64,000 nt of DNA from Marisediminitalea oceani (GTDB taxonomy: Bacteria > Pseudomonadota > Gammaproteobacteria > Enterobacterales > Alteromonadaceae). Numbering within the stretch: position 1 is the first letter of the stretch; the number at the start of each line of letters is the position of its first letter. The position numbers were made by a program, and so were the translations under genes. Of the stretch, positions 52,471 through 61,483 are shown piece after piece. The notes under the pieces are model-generated. The model searched no databases and was not told where the DNA came from. It was given only the letters and a program-made list of their open reading frames with translations. Location of the stretch: the NCBI RefSeq assembly GCF_003731635.1, contig NZ_RCUA01000012.1, forward strand, positions 1-64,000, in the 5' to 3' direction.

Positions 52471-54000
52471 TCATTGTGGGTCGGGGAATTGGCCGCGAAT
52501 GGCGGCGAAGGTGGTAAAGTTAGTCAGTAACAAATCAACCAGTCTGGGATCAAATTGTTTGCCACGTTGCTCAGTGAAGTATTCACGAATTTGCGCTTCG
52601 GACCAGGGGCCTTTGTAGCAACGTTTACTGCCCAGAGCGTCAAACACATCGGCAACTGCTACAATGCGTCCGGCCGCCGAAATGGCATTTTCACTCAGCC
52701 CATTAGGGTAACCGCTGCCATCCCAGCATTCATGATGCTCATGGGCAATGGTGGCGCCAAGCTGCAAAATCGGGTTATCACTTTTGCGTAGCATATCGAA
52801 CCCGGCTTTGGCATGGGTTTGCATAATCTGCCGCTCTTCATCAGTGTGAGGGCCGGGTTTGTTCAAAATTAAATCCGGGATGGCGACTTTGCCTACGTCG
52901 TGTAGCGGCGATGCCAGTTTTATCATTTCTGCTTCGTTGTCGGGCAAGCCGTAATGCCTTGCCAGTAAAGCACTGATATGCGCTACCCGGCGCACGTGTG
53001 AACCGGTTTCCTTAGACCTAAGCTCCACCGCTTCACCAATAATGTACGAGAGTTCACGTTGCGAGTCCCTAATCACTTCACGTAGCTTGAGGTTTTCGTG
53101 GGATACCGCGATATTGTTGGCAAAAAACGATAGCAAATGATGCTGGACCGGTTCCAGCGGCTCATTTTTAGCAACGTAAAGCACATTTTCCATGCCCCGG
53201 CGGGTAGTAAAATAACTCACAAAGTAATCGTTGCCCTGAATGTTACTGTGCTGGTTTAACGCCTCTTCGATGCGGGTTTGCACCTTCGCCGGGATGGTTG
53301 ATAAAGACTTGCCCTGTAAGTTGGTGGCCAGAATTTTATACTGATTTCCACTTTTAACGTCGCGGGTTATGGCGCAGCAAATAATATCGGACGTCTCGAT
53401 AGCCAGCAGAACGGATATTTGATTTAAGATAGCAGAGGCAAATTGCGGAAGGGTGTCGCACTCGATAAATTCGGTGGTGGCGCTGATAATTTTTTCCAGC
53501 CCTTGTCGGTGACGCTCAATCAGGCGAATGTCCCGGTAAGCCCGCAGCGCAGCATACATACTGGTTTTCAGGCGCATGGCGGTAAGTTCGGTTTTGTTTT
53601 TGTAATCGTTAATGTCGTAATCGCGGATCACCCGTTCTTCCGGTGCCTCGCCGGGTTGACCTGTACGCAGGATAAGCCTAATCACATGGTTATTCCGTGT
53701 TTCACGCACCCAGCGCACTAGTTCAAGACCGGCCTGGGTGGTTTCCATTACTACGTCTATAATGGCAACCGCAATTGCGTTATGGGTATCAGCAACTAAA
53801 ATGTTGCGGGCTTCAGCGGCACTGCTGGCGGTAATGATATTCAGTGGCCGTTGTTCGAATACGAAATCACCCAGCACCATTCGGGTAACGGCGTGGATTT
53901 CCGGCTCATCATCAACTACCAGTACCGTCCAGGCCGCTAATAGCTCTTCTTCGAGATCGGTTTCGTCATCGTTAGTAAAAAGTAATTCGTCACCGAGCAT
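52471..54000 (-). CDS. Response regulator with DUF3369 and HD-GYP domains
   Basis: The 509-residue protein has a REC domain with phosphoacceptor D82 (AIIDVVMETT), a middle DUF3369 domain (about 180-320), and an intact HD-GYP phosphodiesterase domain (about 330-505): LHDVGKVAIPDLILNKPG, HHECWDGSGYPNGL, VADVFDALGS. It should degrade cyclic di-GMP when phosphorylated. The frame extends to a TTG at 54030; the ATG at 54000 with a GAGG about ten bases upstream is better. The gene is alone; no cognate kinase is adjacent. Confidence 0.93.
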   Translation of the reverse strand: MLGDELLFTNDDETDLEEELLAAWTVLVVDDEPEIHAVTRMVLGDFVFEQRPLNIITASSAAEARNILVADTHNAIAVAIIDVVMETTQAGLELVRWVRETRNNHVIRLILRTGQPGEAPEERVIRDYDINDYKNKTELTAMRLKTSMYAALRAYRDIRLIERHRQGLEKIISATTEFIECDTLPQFASAILNQISVLLAIETSDIICCAITRDVKSGNQYKILATNLQGKSLSTIPAKVQTRIEEALNQHSNIQGNDYFVSYFTTRRGMENVLYVAKNEPLEPVQHHLLSFFANNIAVSHENLKLREVIRDSQRELSYIIGEAVELRSKETGSHVRRVAHISALLARHYGLPDNEAEMIKLASPLHDVGKVAIPDLILNKPGPHTDEERQIMQTHAKAGFDMLRKSDNPILQLGATIAHEHHECWDGSGYPNGLSENAISAAGRIVAVADVFDALGSKRCYKGPWSEAQIREYFTEQRGKQFDPRLVDLLLTNFTTFAAIRGQFPDPQ

Positions 54001-54140
54001 TATGCGGTTACCTCGTTGCCACTGTGACAACCACTTAACGATTTAAGAGGTTGCAAATTAACTATAGTACGAGGTTGATGAATCCGCATGTTTGATGGAG
54101 TTCACTCAAAATGTTAGGTTAATGAGACTGGCATTAAAGA

Positions 54141-54164
54141 TAATGGATTAATGGATTAATGGAT
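54141..54164 (+). repeat. Three tandem copies of TAATGGAT at a translation start
   Basis: TAATGGAT occurs three times head to tail (54141, 54149, 54157). Each copy contains an ATG. In the first two copies the frame reads ATG-GAT-TAA, a two-codon ORF; the third ATG opens the following secreted protein. No clear Shine-Dalgarno sequence lies before them. Confidence 0.7.
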
Positions 54165-54887
54165 TTACAAACTTGCACAAAAGCCGGCCTGCTCTCGGCT
54201 ATCATGGTTTCCTTTTCAGCTTATCCGCTGCATACCCAAGTCAATTCCCTGGGGGAGGAAAGAGGAGTGGTGTGTGCCACAAACCTTGGCAGTGATTTTA
54301 CTGCCTGCCCGCAAGATTTTACCAATCATAAAATTGAAGCCATTGAGCTTTGCCTAACCGCACTTGACTATACCAGTATTGACGTCAATTGTGCCGGGGC
54401 ACTAAATACAGCCATTGATAATGCGGTTGCCTCTGAAGCGGGTTTTCGCGCATTGATGTCAGCAGAGAACAAATCTGCAGGTTTAGTGGAAATAATTAGC
54501 CCTTTAAATAGTGATTTCTCTACTCTGAAGAACCGCTCGTCGTTCAGACTTATCAATAAATTTGTCGATGGATCTGAGCTAGTGCTTGATGTTCGCGTAG
54601 AGGGGGGAGTGGTTGAAATCGTAGTCAACAGAGACGCGTCAATAACGAGTGAGGGCAAAACGTTTACTCACGCTGAAGATTACGGCACATCGTCTCAGCT
54701 GAGTCTCAGGGAAGCTCAACGGGTTGCAACTTCTCAACAAATACCTAAAAGATGCGAGCAGCCGACATTTGATAGCACAGACTGGGTCGTTGAGGAAGTG
54801 ATCACTAAAAACTATCCGGACGGACGAACTGAAGTGACTAATATTTATCGGCAGCAGGATACTTACCTAACTTACCTGCAGTGTTAG
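54159..54887 (+). CDS. Secreted cysteine-containing protein of unknown function
   Basis: I do not recognise this 242-residue protein. It begins with a moderately hydrophobic segment (about 8-28, GLLSAIMVSFSAYPLHTQ) that may be a signal peptide, and has seven cysteines after it (near 39, 49, 68, 78, 198 and 242 among them), suggesting disulfides in the periplasm or outside. The middle part (about 105-160) looks like paired beta strands. The reported start is the third of three tandem ATGs. It stands alone, divergent from the HD-GYP regulator and convergent with glutathione reductase. Confidence 0.6.
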   Translation: MDLQTCTKAGLLSAIMVSFSAYPLHTQVNSLGEERGVVCATNLGSDFTACPQDFTNHKIEAIELCLTALDYTSIDVNCAGALNTAIDNAVASEAGFRALMSAENKSAGLVEIISPLNSDFSTLKNRSSFRLINKFVDGSELVLDVRVEGGVVEIVVNRDASITSEGKTFTHAEDYGTSSQLSLREAQRVATSQQIPKRCEQPTFDSTDWVVEEVITKNYPDGRTEVTNIYRQQDTYLTYLQC

Positions 54888-54972
54888 TGTTGTTTGCCCG
54901 ATATGTGAACTTCTCACCAAAGGTGGCGTAACGTGTTGATTCAGATAGCGCGTAATCAACAATTACCAATAA

Positions 54973-55004
54973 AAAGCTGACCAACAGAACTGAAGGTCAG
55001 CTTT
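54973..55004 (-). terminator. Terminator of glutathione reductase
   Basis: AAAGCTGACC/GGTCAGCTTT is a perfect 10-bp stem with a 12-nt loop. On the minus strand it is followed by TTATT, so it serves gor; on the plus strand it can also end the secreted protein mRNA. A second imperfect hairpin (55014-55041) sits between it and the gor stop. Confidence 0.75.
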
Positions 55005-55054
55005 ATTCATTTTATGAGTGAGTAAACGTGACGTTTTACTCTCCGTGCTTTGCA

Positions 55055-56401
55055 TTACATCGTTACGTATTCTTCGGCGCTGGTGGGGTGAATGGCGATA
55101 CAGGCATCAAAATCTGCTTTGGTTGCGCCCATTTTAATAGCGACCCCGAAGCCCTGTAGGATTTCATCCATGGCGTAACCAATGCCATGTAAACCCACTA
55201 CCTTCTGGTCTTCGCCGGCACAGATAAGCTTCATACTGGTAAGCTGGCGATGATGGGTGACAGCCGTATACATAGCCGCAAAGTTAGAACGGTAAATAGT
55301 CAGGTTATCTTTGCCAAACTTGGCTTCAGCCTCGCTTTCAGTCATCCCAATGGTACCAATTGGCGGGTGGCTGAAGACCACTGTAGGCACCAGATCATAG
55401 TCGAGGTGAGCGTTGGTCTGGCCGTTAAACAGGCGCTCGCTTAACATCCGTCCGGCTTTAACCGCTACCGGGGTTAATTCAGGCTGGCCGGTAATATCGC
55501 CCACCGCGTAAATGCCCTCAACGTTGGTATTCTGGAATTTATCGACCACTATCTGCCCATTGTGGCGCATTTCAACGTCGGTGTTATCCAGGCCAATCGT
55601 TGCGGTATTTGGCTTGCGGCCGGTGGCCCAGATCAGGCAGTCAACGGTAAGTGTGTTGCCATCGGTTAACGCCAGTTCCAGATCGCCGTTGTCCAGTTTA
55701 GTAACTTGTTTGATTTCCGTTTTTTCATGGATATCAATGCCTTCTTCGAGCATCAGGGTCTTAAGCGTTTCCTGCAACATGGCATCAAAACCGCGTAATG
55801 GCAGTTCCTGACGTAAAATAGAGTGGGTCTCACTGCCTAATGCGTTGAGTACGCCCGCCAGTTCCACACCTATATAACCACCGCCTACTACGGCAACACG
55901 TCTTGGCTGCTCGTCGAGCTCGAAGAAGCCGTCTGAATCAATACCGTACTCTGCGCCGGGGATATCCGGGCGGAAAGGCTTACCGCCGGTTGCGATAAGA
56001 ATATGCGGGGCAGTGTACTGTTCACCGTCGACTTCCACGGTAGTGTTGTTAACGAATTTTGCATAACCTTTGAGCAGGGTTACCTGATTGTTGCCCAGCA
56101 CCCGGTCGTAAGAGGCATGAATGCGAGATATGTACGCCTGACGATTCTTAACCAGCGTAGACCAGTCAAATTTATTTACCGTTATATCAAAGCCGTAATC
56201 GGGACCGTACTTATGAATGGCTTCTGCTACCTGAGCGCCATACCACATAGCTTTTTTAGGCACACAGCCCACATTTACACAGGTACCGCCCACCGCTTTT
56301 GCTTCAATAAGCAGGACTTTCTTGCCATGTTTTGCTGCCCGGTTGGCCGAGGCAATGCCGCCACTGCCGCCGCCAATACAGATATAGTCAAACTCTTGCA
56401 T
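55055..56401 (-). CDS. gor: Glutathione-disulfide reductase
   Basis: The 448-residue flavoprotein has the FAD site IGGGSGGIASAN (9-20), the redox disulfide C41/C46 in GGTCVNVGCVPKK, the NADPH-binding GGGYIGVELAGVL and the C-terminal His motif HPTSAEEYVTM. It regenerates reduced glutathione with NADPH in the cytosol. The frame is open to 56521, but the true N-terminus is MQEFDYICIGG at 56401 with GAGAGAA upstream. Together with glyoxalase I and Dps it indicates a glutathione-based stress defence. Convergent with the secreted protein, divergent from dps. Confidence 0.96.
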   Translation of the reverse strand: MQEFDYICIGGGSGGIASANRAAKHGKKVLLIEAKAVGGTCVNVGCVPKKAMWYGAQVAEAIHKYGPDYGFDITVNKFDWSTLVKNRQAYISRIHASYDRVLGNNQVTLLKGYAKFVNNTTVEVDGEQYTAPHILIATGGKPFRPDIPGAEYGIDSDGFFELDEQPRRVAVVGGGYIGVELAGVLNALGSETHSILRQELPLRGFDAMLQETLKTLMLEEGIDIHEKTEIKQVTKLDNGDLELALTDGNTLTVDCLIWATGRKPNTATIGLDNTDVEMRHNGQIVVDKFQNTNVEGIYAVGDITGQPELTPVAVKAGRMLSERLFNGQTNAHLDYDLVPTVVFSHPPIGTIGMTESEAEAKFGKDNLTIYRSNFAAMYTAVTHHRQLTSMKLICAGEDQKVVGLHGIGYAMDEILQGFGVAIKMGATKADFDACIAIHPTSAEEYVTM

Positions 56402-56765
56402 CGCAAATTCTCTCGTCATTGTAGTGCTGCTATTGTGCATGATTTCGTATAGCCGGACAAACTTACTCTGTGCATAACAGGCAGTGAGTTTGTCGGCCAT
56501 GGTTACCTTAAAGACCCGCAATCGGATTATTTACTTTCAGCAGGGCTAGCGCTCTGAAGAATTTACAGGCGCATGCATTATTTACCTTTATCAGCGCATG
56601 GCTACGAAGACCTTAAAATTTGGCTTCATCCTTTGAAGGCCAGGTATGGCGGGGTTTCGCGCGTATAGTGACAATCCGGCACAGGCTATGCAATCTCTTA
56701 ATCGTACGAATTTGAAAGGTTGATATCTTGTCAGCCTTTACGACTTTTAACGAGCAGGAGGAATT

Positions 56766-57278
56766 ATGAGCAACGTAAAAATTGCAGAATTTACCGCCCC
56801 AGGCATTAAAAACAATGCAGCAAAAGATGCTATCTCTGTGCTTGATGACCGTATGGTCGCCTTGATTGATTTACAGCTTACGCTGAAGCACATCCACTGG
56901 AATGTGGTAGGTCCGAACTTTATTGGTGTGCATGAAATGCTTGACCCACAGGTTGAAGCAGTTCGTGAAATGACCGACACCATTGCCGAGCGTATTGCTA
57001 CCCTTGGCGGTGTACCGGTAGGTACGCCAAAATCGATTGTAGAACGTCGTCGCTGGGACGATTACTCAGTAGGTAAGGGCCTGGTAACAGACCATCTGAC
57101 TGCGCTGGATAAAGTGTATAACGGTGTCAACGAAGACCATCGTAAGGCCATTGATACTCTGAGTGAACTCGACCCGGTATCTGAAGATATGGTAACCGGA
57201 CAGTTAGCCCAGCTCGAGCAGTTCCAGTGGTTTGTCCGCGCGCATATTGAATCAGCGAGCGGTGAACTTAAAAGCTAG
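56766..57278 (+). CDS. dps: Dps, DNA-binding ferritin-like protein
   Basis: The 170-residue protein has the Dps ferroxidase residues at the dimer interface: H in LKHIHWNVVG and D/E in MLDPQVEAVREMTDTIAERIATLGG, the classic pattern, plus a short lysine-containing N-terminus. It stores iron and protects DNA from hydrogen peroxide during starvation and oxidative stress. An excellent AGGAGGA ribosome binding site precedes the ATG. The gene is monocistronic and ends at a strong terminator. Regulation by OxyR or sigma-S is expected, but no such site was identified. Confidence 0.96.
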   Translation: MSNVKIAEFTAPGIKNNAAKDAISVLDDRMVALIDLQLTLKHIHWNVVGPNFIGVHEMLDPQVEAVREMTDTIAERIATLGGVPVGTPKSIVERRRWDDYSVGKGLVTDHLTALDKVYNGVNEDHRKAIDTLSELDPVSEDMVTGQLAQLEQFQWFVRAHIESASGELKS

Positions 57279-57325
57279 CAGTAGCTTGTAACATTTCTTT
57301 CTTCATGTGTGTAACTTCCCATTTT

Positions 57326-57357
57326 GCCCGCAGCCTCCCGGCCGCGGGCTTTTTTTT
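57326..57357 (+). terminator. Strong intrinsic terminator of dps
   Basis: The stem GCCCGC-GCC/GGC-GCGGGC with one internal mismatch and a TCCC loop is followed by eight T. Confidence 0.9.
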
Positions 57358-57425
57358 GCATGGTTACCTGGTTAAGTATATAGTGTAGCAATATGTAGTG
57401 TTATGTAGCATTTTAGGTGAGTTTG

Positions 57426-57632
57426 ATGGGCATCGTAAAAATCTCTGATCAATTGCACGAAGAGGTGCGCAAGAACAGCGTGGTGATGGAGCGCTCAATT
57501 AATTCTCAGGCTGAGTTCTGGATGAAAATAGGCCGCTTAGCAGAACAAAACCCTTCGCTTACTTACGAGCAAATTCTGGAGCAGGAGATGCGCCAGCAGA
57601 AAGTGAATAAGGTCCGACTGGTTAATGAGTAA
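57426..57632 (+). CDS. ParD-like small protein
   Basis: A 68-residue protein with an N-terminal segment of the ribbon-helix-helix type (IVKISDQLHEEVRKNS) and an acidic helical C-terminus, resembling the ParD_like family. The family is named for similarity to type II antitoxins, but no RelE/ParE-like toxin lies next to it; instead the stop overlaps the methionine aminopeptidase start by eight bases. I start at 57426 (ATG with AGGTGAG upstream) and not at the GTG at 57417. It may be an autorepressor of this two-gene operon. Function is unproven. Confidence 0.7.
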   Translation: MGIVKISDQLHEEVRKNSVVMERSINSQAEFWMKIGRLAEQNPSLTYEQILEQEMRQQKVNKVRLVNE

Positions 57633-58407
57633 CGTGATAATTAAAACGCCACAGGAAGTGGCATTAATGCGCGAGGCCGGTCAGTTGCTGGCGCGTGTGT
57701 TTGGTGCACTGGATGAATTTGTTACTGCCGGTGTAACCACCATGGCGATCAACGAATTTGTGGAGCACTATATTATTGAAACCTTAAATAGTCGCCCTGC
57801 CAGCAAAGGGCAGTACGGCTATGAATATGCCTTAAACACGTCGGTGAACGAGGTTATTTGCTACGGCGTGCCGTCGGCGGCTAAAGCCCTGCGTAAAGGG
57901 GATATTGTTAATCTGGACATTACCCTGGAGAAAAATGGCTACATTGCTGATAGCAGCAAAATGTACTGTATTGGTGAAGTTTCACCGCTGGCCCACCGGC
58001 TGGTAAAAGTCACCTACGAAGCCATGTGGAAAGGTATTGAATCGGTTAAGCCCGGAGCCCGTGTTGGCGATATCGGTGACGCCGTACAGCGGCATGCGGA
58101 GCAACATGGTTACAGCGTGGTCAGGGAGTATTGCGGTCATGGCATCGGCCGCGAAATGCATGAAGAACCGCAAATATTGCATGTGGGAACACCTGGTACC
58201 GGACTGGTTTTGCGGGAGGGCATGGTGTTTACCATCGAACCCATGATTAATCAGGGCACCCATAAAACCAAACTGAAAAAAGATGGCTGGACGGTGATTA
58301 CCCGCGATCGAAAATTATCGGCACAATGGGAACATACCATTGCCGTTACAGCCGATGGTTACGAAGTGTTAACGCTGCGTCCGGAAGAGCAGTTGCCGAC
58401 CACCTAA
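57625..58407 (+). CDS. map: Type I methionine aminopeptidase
   Basis: The 260-residue protein contains all five metal ligands of the family: D in NLDITLEK, D in YIADSSKMY, H in CGHGIGREMHEEP, E in FTIEPMIN and E in WEHTIAV. It removes the initiator methionine from new proteins. The coupling to a ParD-like gene suggests a specialised second copy, since the essential map is usually linked to rpsB; whether another copy exists cannot be seen here. Confidence 0.95.
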   Translation: MSNVIIKTPQEVALMREAGQLLARVFGALDEFVTAGVTTMAINEFVEHYIIETLNSRPASKGQYGYEYALNTSVNEVICYGVPSAAKALRKGDIVNLDITLEKNGYIADSSKMYCIGEVSPLAHRLVKVTYEAMWKGIESVKPGARVGDIGDAVQRHAEQHGYSVVREYCGHGIGREMHEEPQILHVGTPGTGLVLREGMVFTIEPMINQGTHKTKLKKDGWTVITRDRKLSAQWEHTIAVTADGYEVLTLRPEEQLPTT

Positions 58408-58418
58408 AACTAAGCAAT

Positions 58419-58443
58419 GCGACAGCGCTACTATGGCTGTCGC
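58419..58443. terminator. Hairpin between convergent map and REC/HD genes
   Basis: GCGACAGC/GCTGTCGC is a perfect 8-bp stem with a 9-nt loop. No T tract follows on either strand. Confidence 0.5.
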
Positions 58444-58479
58444 TATGCCTGACGAACAAACAACGCTAGAAAATCCTGC

Positions 58480-59778
58480 TTAGATAGTTTCTTCGCTTTG
58501 TTCATTTTCAATCACAATTTCAAAGTGACGCTTGTGTTCACGCTCGTATTGTTTCAGTTTGGCGATGGTCGCCTCTGAAAATACATGGCCGGCGGGTAGC
58601 AGCAGAATATGATTATCATTGTACAGGTTGTTGCCCAGTACCATACCGGCCGCCAGCTCTTCACTGGTTAGGTGATTTTCGATAAAGCTGGGCTTATCGA
58701 TATCATGGTCGGTAAGCAGTAAATCAAGAACCTCGCCGTCGTAGCGGGTGTTGCGGTGTTTTTTGAGCTCAGCTTTGGCGTTTCTTGGCTCCATACGTTG
58801 TGAGCTCAAACGGCCGCTAACCAGACGCCAGTAGTCGCGGGCGATGGCATGAATGCGCGCGCCCAGCGGAATTTCCTTGGCCACTTTGTGGTATAAACCG
58901 CTGCCGTTGTAGTGCTCAAACTGAAACTCGATGATTTCACTGATAGGCTGCATATGTTCGGCCGGTGCCAGAATCATCTTCGCCAGATGAGTCTGCGACA
59001 GGTAATCTTTTTGCTGCTGATAAGTCAGTTTGGCAAACGGCGGGCGGAAGTTTTCCGGTTGTAAGCCTAATAATCCCAGTTCGCCAATCAGGCTCGCGTA
59101 ACTATAGAGTTTTCTTTCATCCGGGCTGCAGCCAAGTTTTGCGGCAAGCATTTTAGTGAGTTCACTTACTTCAATGGCAAACTTGCCGTCGATATCCGGA
59201 TTAATGGAAATCACATTAAACAATACCTGCTCCAGAGCGCGGTTACGGGTTTCAATGCGGTTAAGCGCTGCTTTGATTTGCCGCGTGCGCTTTTGCACTG
59301 TTTTTTCTAAATCTTTGTTAACTTCTTTTAACTTGGCATTTTGCAGGCGAGTCAGCTTTTGCAGGCGGGCGTTCTCGTCTTTGAGCTTAATTCGTTCGAG
59401 CCCTTCTTCGATGGTATTAATCAGCTCCTGATTGTCCCAGGGTTTTTGCAGATAACGATGAATACGGCCCTGATTAACAGCTTTGATGGTGGCGTCGATA
59501 TCTGCAAAGCCGGTTAGCACCACCCGGAATGTGTCCGGATATTTTGCGGCTACTTTTTCGAGCAACTCAGCGCCGGTCATGTGCGGCATCTTCATATCCG
59601 AAATGACCACATGGATGGTTTTCTGCTCCATAATCGCCAGGGCTTCTTCACCGCTCTCTGCCAGGGTCAGATCGATTTTCAATGAAAACAGCGCTCGCTT
59701 GATGGAGCGTAAAATATTTTGTTCATCATCAACACAAAGTACTGAGTATCTTGGCGTTGCAGCTTCGGTGTTCGGCAT
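58480..59778 (-). CDS. Response regulator with degenerate HD-GYP domain
   Basis: The 432-residue protein has a REC domain with D61 (VISDMKMPHM) and K112, a coiled coil (about 125-190), and a C-terminal domain aligned to HD-GYP but missing its metal ligands: the HD motif reads LIGELGLLGL and the HHE-DGSGYP motif reads FEHYNGSGLYHKV. It therefore should not hydrolyse c-di-GMP and may act as a binding or scaffold output. It is the last gene of the sensory operon, 25 bp after the membrane kinase, so it is the likely phosphoacceptor. Confidence 0.88.
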   Translation of the reverse strand: MPNTEAATPRYSVLCVDDEQNILRSIKRALFSLKIDLTLAESGEEALAIMEQKTIHVVISDMKMPHMTGAELLEKVAAKYPDTFRVVLTGFADIDATIKAVNQGRIHRYLQKPWDNQELINTIEEGLERIKLKDENARLQKLTRLQNAKLKEVNKDLEKTVQKRTRQIKAALNRIETRNRALEQVLFNVISINPDIDGKFAIEVSELTKMLAAKLGCSPDERKLYSYASLIGELGLLGLQPENFRPPFAKLTYQQQKDYLSQTHLAKMILAPAEHMQPISEIIEFQFEHYNGSGLYHKVAKEIPLGARIHAIARDYWRLVSGRLSSQRMEPRNAKAELKKHRNTRYDGEVLDLLLTDHDIDKPSFIENHLTSEELAAGMVLGNNLYNDNHILLLPAGHVFSEATIAKLKQYEREHKRHFEIVIENEQSEETI

Positions 59779-59803
59779 AGTAGTTCCTCGATGATCCTGA
59801 CCG

Positions 59804-61474
59804 CTAATGTTGCGCTACGGTATGCTGGTGGTCATCCAGACCGTTTACAGGCAAGGCTAGTTCAAAGATACTCCCTTCGCCTGGCGTACTAGAGACCTGA
59901 ATCTGGCCGCCATGCTCCTGAATAATCCCATAGGTAATAGACAAGCCCAGCCCGGTGCCTTGCCCTTCAGGTTTAGTGGTAAAAAACGGATTAAACAGCT
60001 TGTCGAGATTTTCCTGACTAATCCCACAGCCGGTGTCCTGGATACGGACTTTCACAAAGTCGCCTTCCTGCTTTGTTGAGATACTGATTACACCCTGCTT
60101 ACCGGTGGCTTCGATTGCCTGGCCGGCATTGATAAGCAGGTTAGTAAAGACCTGAGTTAACTTGCCCAAATTAAAGTACACCTTGGGCAAATCCGCGAAT
60201 TGCTTTTCTACCTTGCAGATATACTTGAGCTTGTTATTAACCATCGATAGCGTGGTATTGAGGCAATGATTCAGGTCGTACCGTTGTGACTCCTCTGAGT
60301 CGACTCGGGAAAATATTTTCAGGTCCTTAACGATCTCACTGACTCGCTGTAACCCCTCTGCTGACTCTTCGATCAGGGGCTCCACATCTTCGCCGATAAA
60401 GTCCAGATCATGCTGCGCATAAAATGCCTGAAGTTCATCCACCCGGGCTTTTAATGCCTCGATGGATTCATCGCTGTGAAGCTTCTTCGCCATATCCAGC
60501 ATAATTTGGAACAGTGATAAATAGTCTTTTAATGTGCTTAAGTTACTGCTGACAAAGCCTATGGGATTATTGATTTCATGGGCTACACCAGCGGCTAACT
60601 GACCCACTGAGGCCATTTTTTCCGCCTGCAATAGTTGCTGTTGTGTTTCTTTCAGGTGTTTGTTGGCATTTTCCAGTTCCGCGTTTTTATCACTCAACGC
60701 CTGGGTGCGCTCTTTAACTTTGTTTTCCAGTGAGCGGTTTAACTCTCTCAGTTCGTCCTGTGCACCGCTTCTGTTTTCATATTCTTCGGCCAGTGTATTA
60801 ACCAGGGTATTAAACGACAGGGCCAGTTCGGAGAGCTCGTCACGGCCTTTGATTGGGATCGAAACACTTCTGTAGCTCTGCGTGGGGATGGCTTTTAGCA
60901 TGTCTTTGGCCCCCTGACGCAGAGAGTGCAACTGGGAGGTCAGATAAGTGCCTAAGCCAAAAGAAAAAAGCGCTACCAGTACCATTTCCAGCAGCGCCAG
61001 AGCGATGATCCAGTTGCGAATTTGCAGCAGCGAAGATTGCACTGAGGTCACGTCGATACCAATTTGTACTTCGCCAAAGTATTCGTTGGCAACAGTAATC
61101 GGTTCCCGGGTGTCATAAACCGAGTCGTCAATCCCCTGAACCGAAGTATCCAGACTAAACGGCTTATCGGGGATACCTTCACGACTACGCTGAGCAAGCA
61201 CCCGTTGCTGACTGTCGATCACCCTGGCGTAGACGATATCCGGGTTATTCATGAGTTCTTCTACCGATGCCTCAAGCGAAGCCAGGTCGAGAGAAAGCAA
61301 AGGACCCCGGGTGATCGACGAAAACAGGTTAGCTGTGGTTTGTGCACGCTTTACCACGTTGTCTTCGATTAATGCGTTAATAAACGTCAGGCTCGTTATA
61401 ATCAGAACAAGCAGCAGCGTTGCTTCAATTAACGCCGTACCGGCGATGGTTTTGGTACGTAATGACAGGCGCAT
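59804..61474 (-). CDS. Membrane sensor histidine kinase with HAMP domain
   Basis: The 556-residue protein has two spans (about 9-36 and 155-179) around a periplasmic sensor of about 115 residues, a HAMP domain (about 178-232), a coiled coil, the phosphoacceptor H299 in AGVAHEINNPIGF, and a HATPase (about 400-545; QDTGCGIS, GQGTGLGLSI). The sensor probably reads the binding protein encoded just upstream (nine bases away), as in PhnD-kinase pairs. The output receivers are the HTH-REC protein at the front and the REC/HD-like protein behind it. Confidence 0.93.
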   Translation of the reverse strand: MRLSLRTKTIAGTALIEATLLLVLIITSLTFINALIEDNVVKRAQTTANLFSSITRGPLLSLDLASLEASVEELMNNPDIVYARVIDSQQRVLAQRSREGIPDKPFSLDTSVQGIDDSVYDTREPITVANEYFGEVQIGIDVTSVQSSLLQIRNWIIALALLEMVLVALFSFGLGTYLTSQLHSLRQGAKDMLKAIPTQSYRSVSIPIKGRDELSELALSFNTLVNTLAEEYENRSGAQDELRELNRSLENKVKERTQALSDKNAELENANKHLKETQQQLLQAEKMASVGQLAAGVAHEINNPIGFVSSNLSTLKDYLSLFQIMLDMAKKLHSDESIEALKARVDELQAFYAQHDLDFIGEDVEPLIEESAEGLQRVSEIVKDLKIFSRVDSEESQRYDLNHCLNTTLSMVNNKLKYICKVEKQFADLPKVYFNLGKLTQVFTNLLINAGQAIEATGKQGVISISTKQEGDFVKVRIQDTGCGISQENLDKLFNPFFTTKPEGQGTGLGLSITYGIIQEHGGQIQVSSTPGEGSIFELALPVNGLDDHQHTVAQH

Positions 61475-61483
61475 GATGCTGGC

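Noticed and set aside
56402..56521. 40-residue extension of glutathione reductase
   Set aside because: The family N-terminus and FAD site begin at 56401; the added part looks like promoter-region translation.
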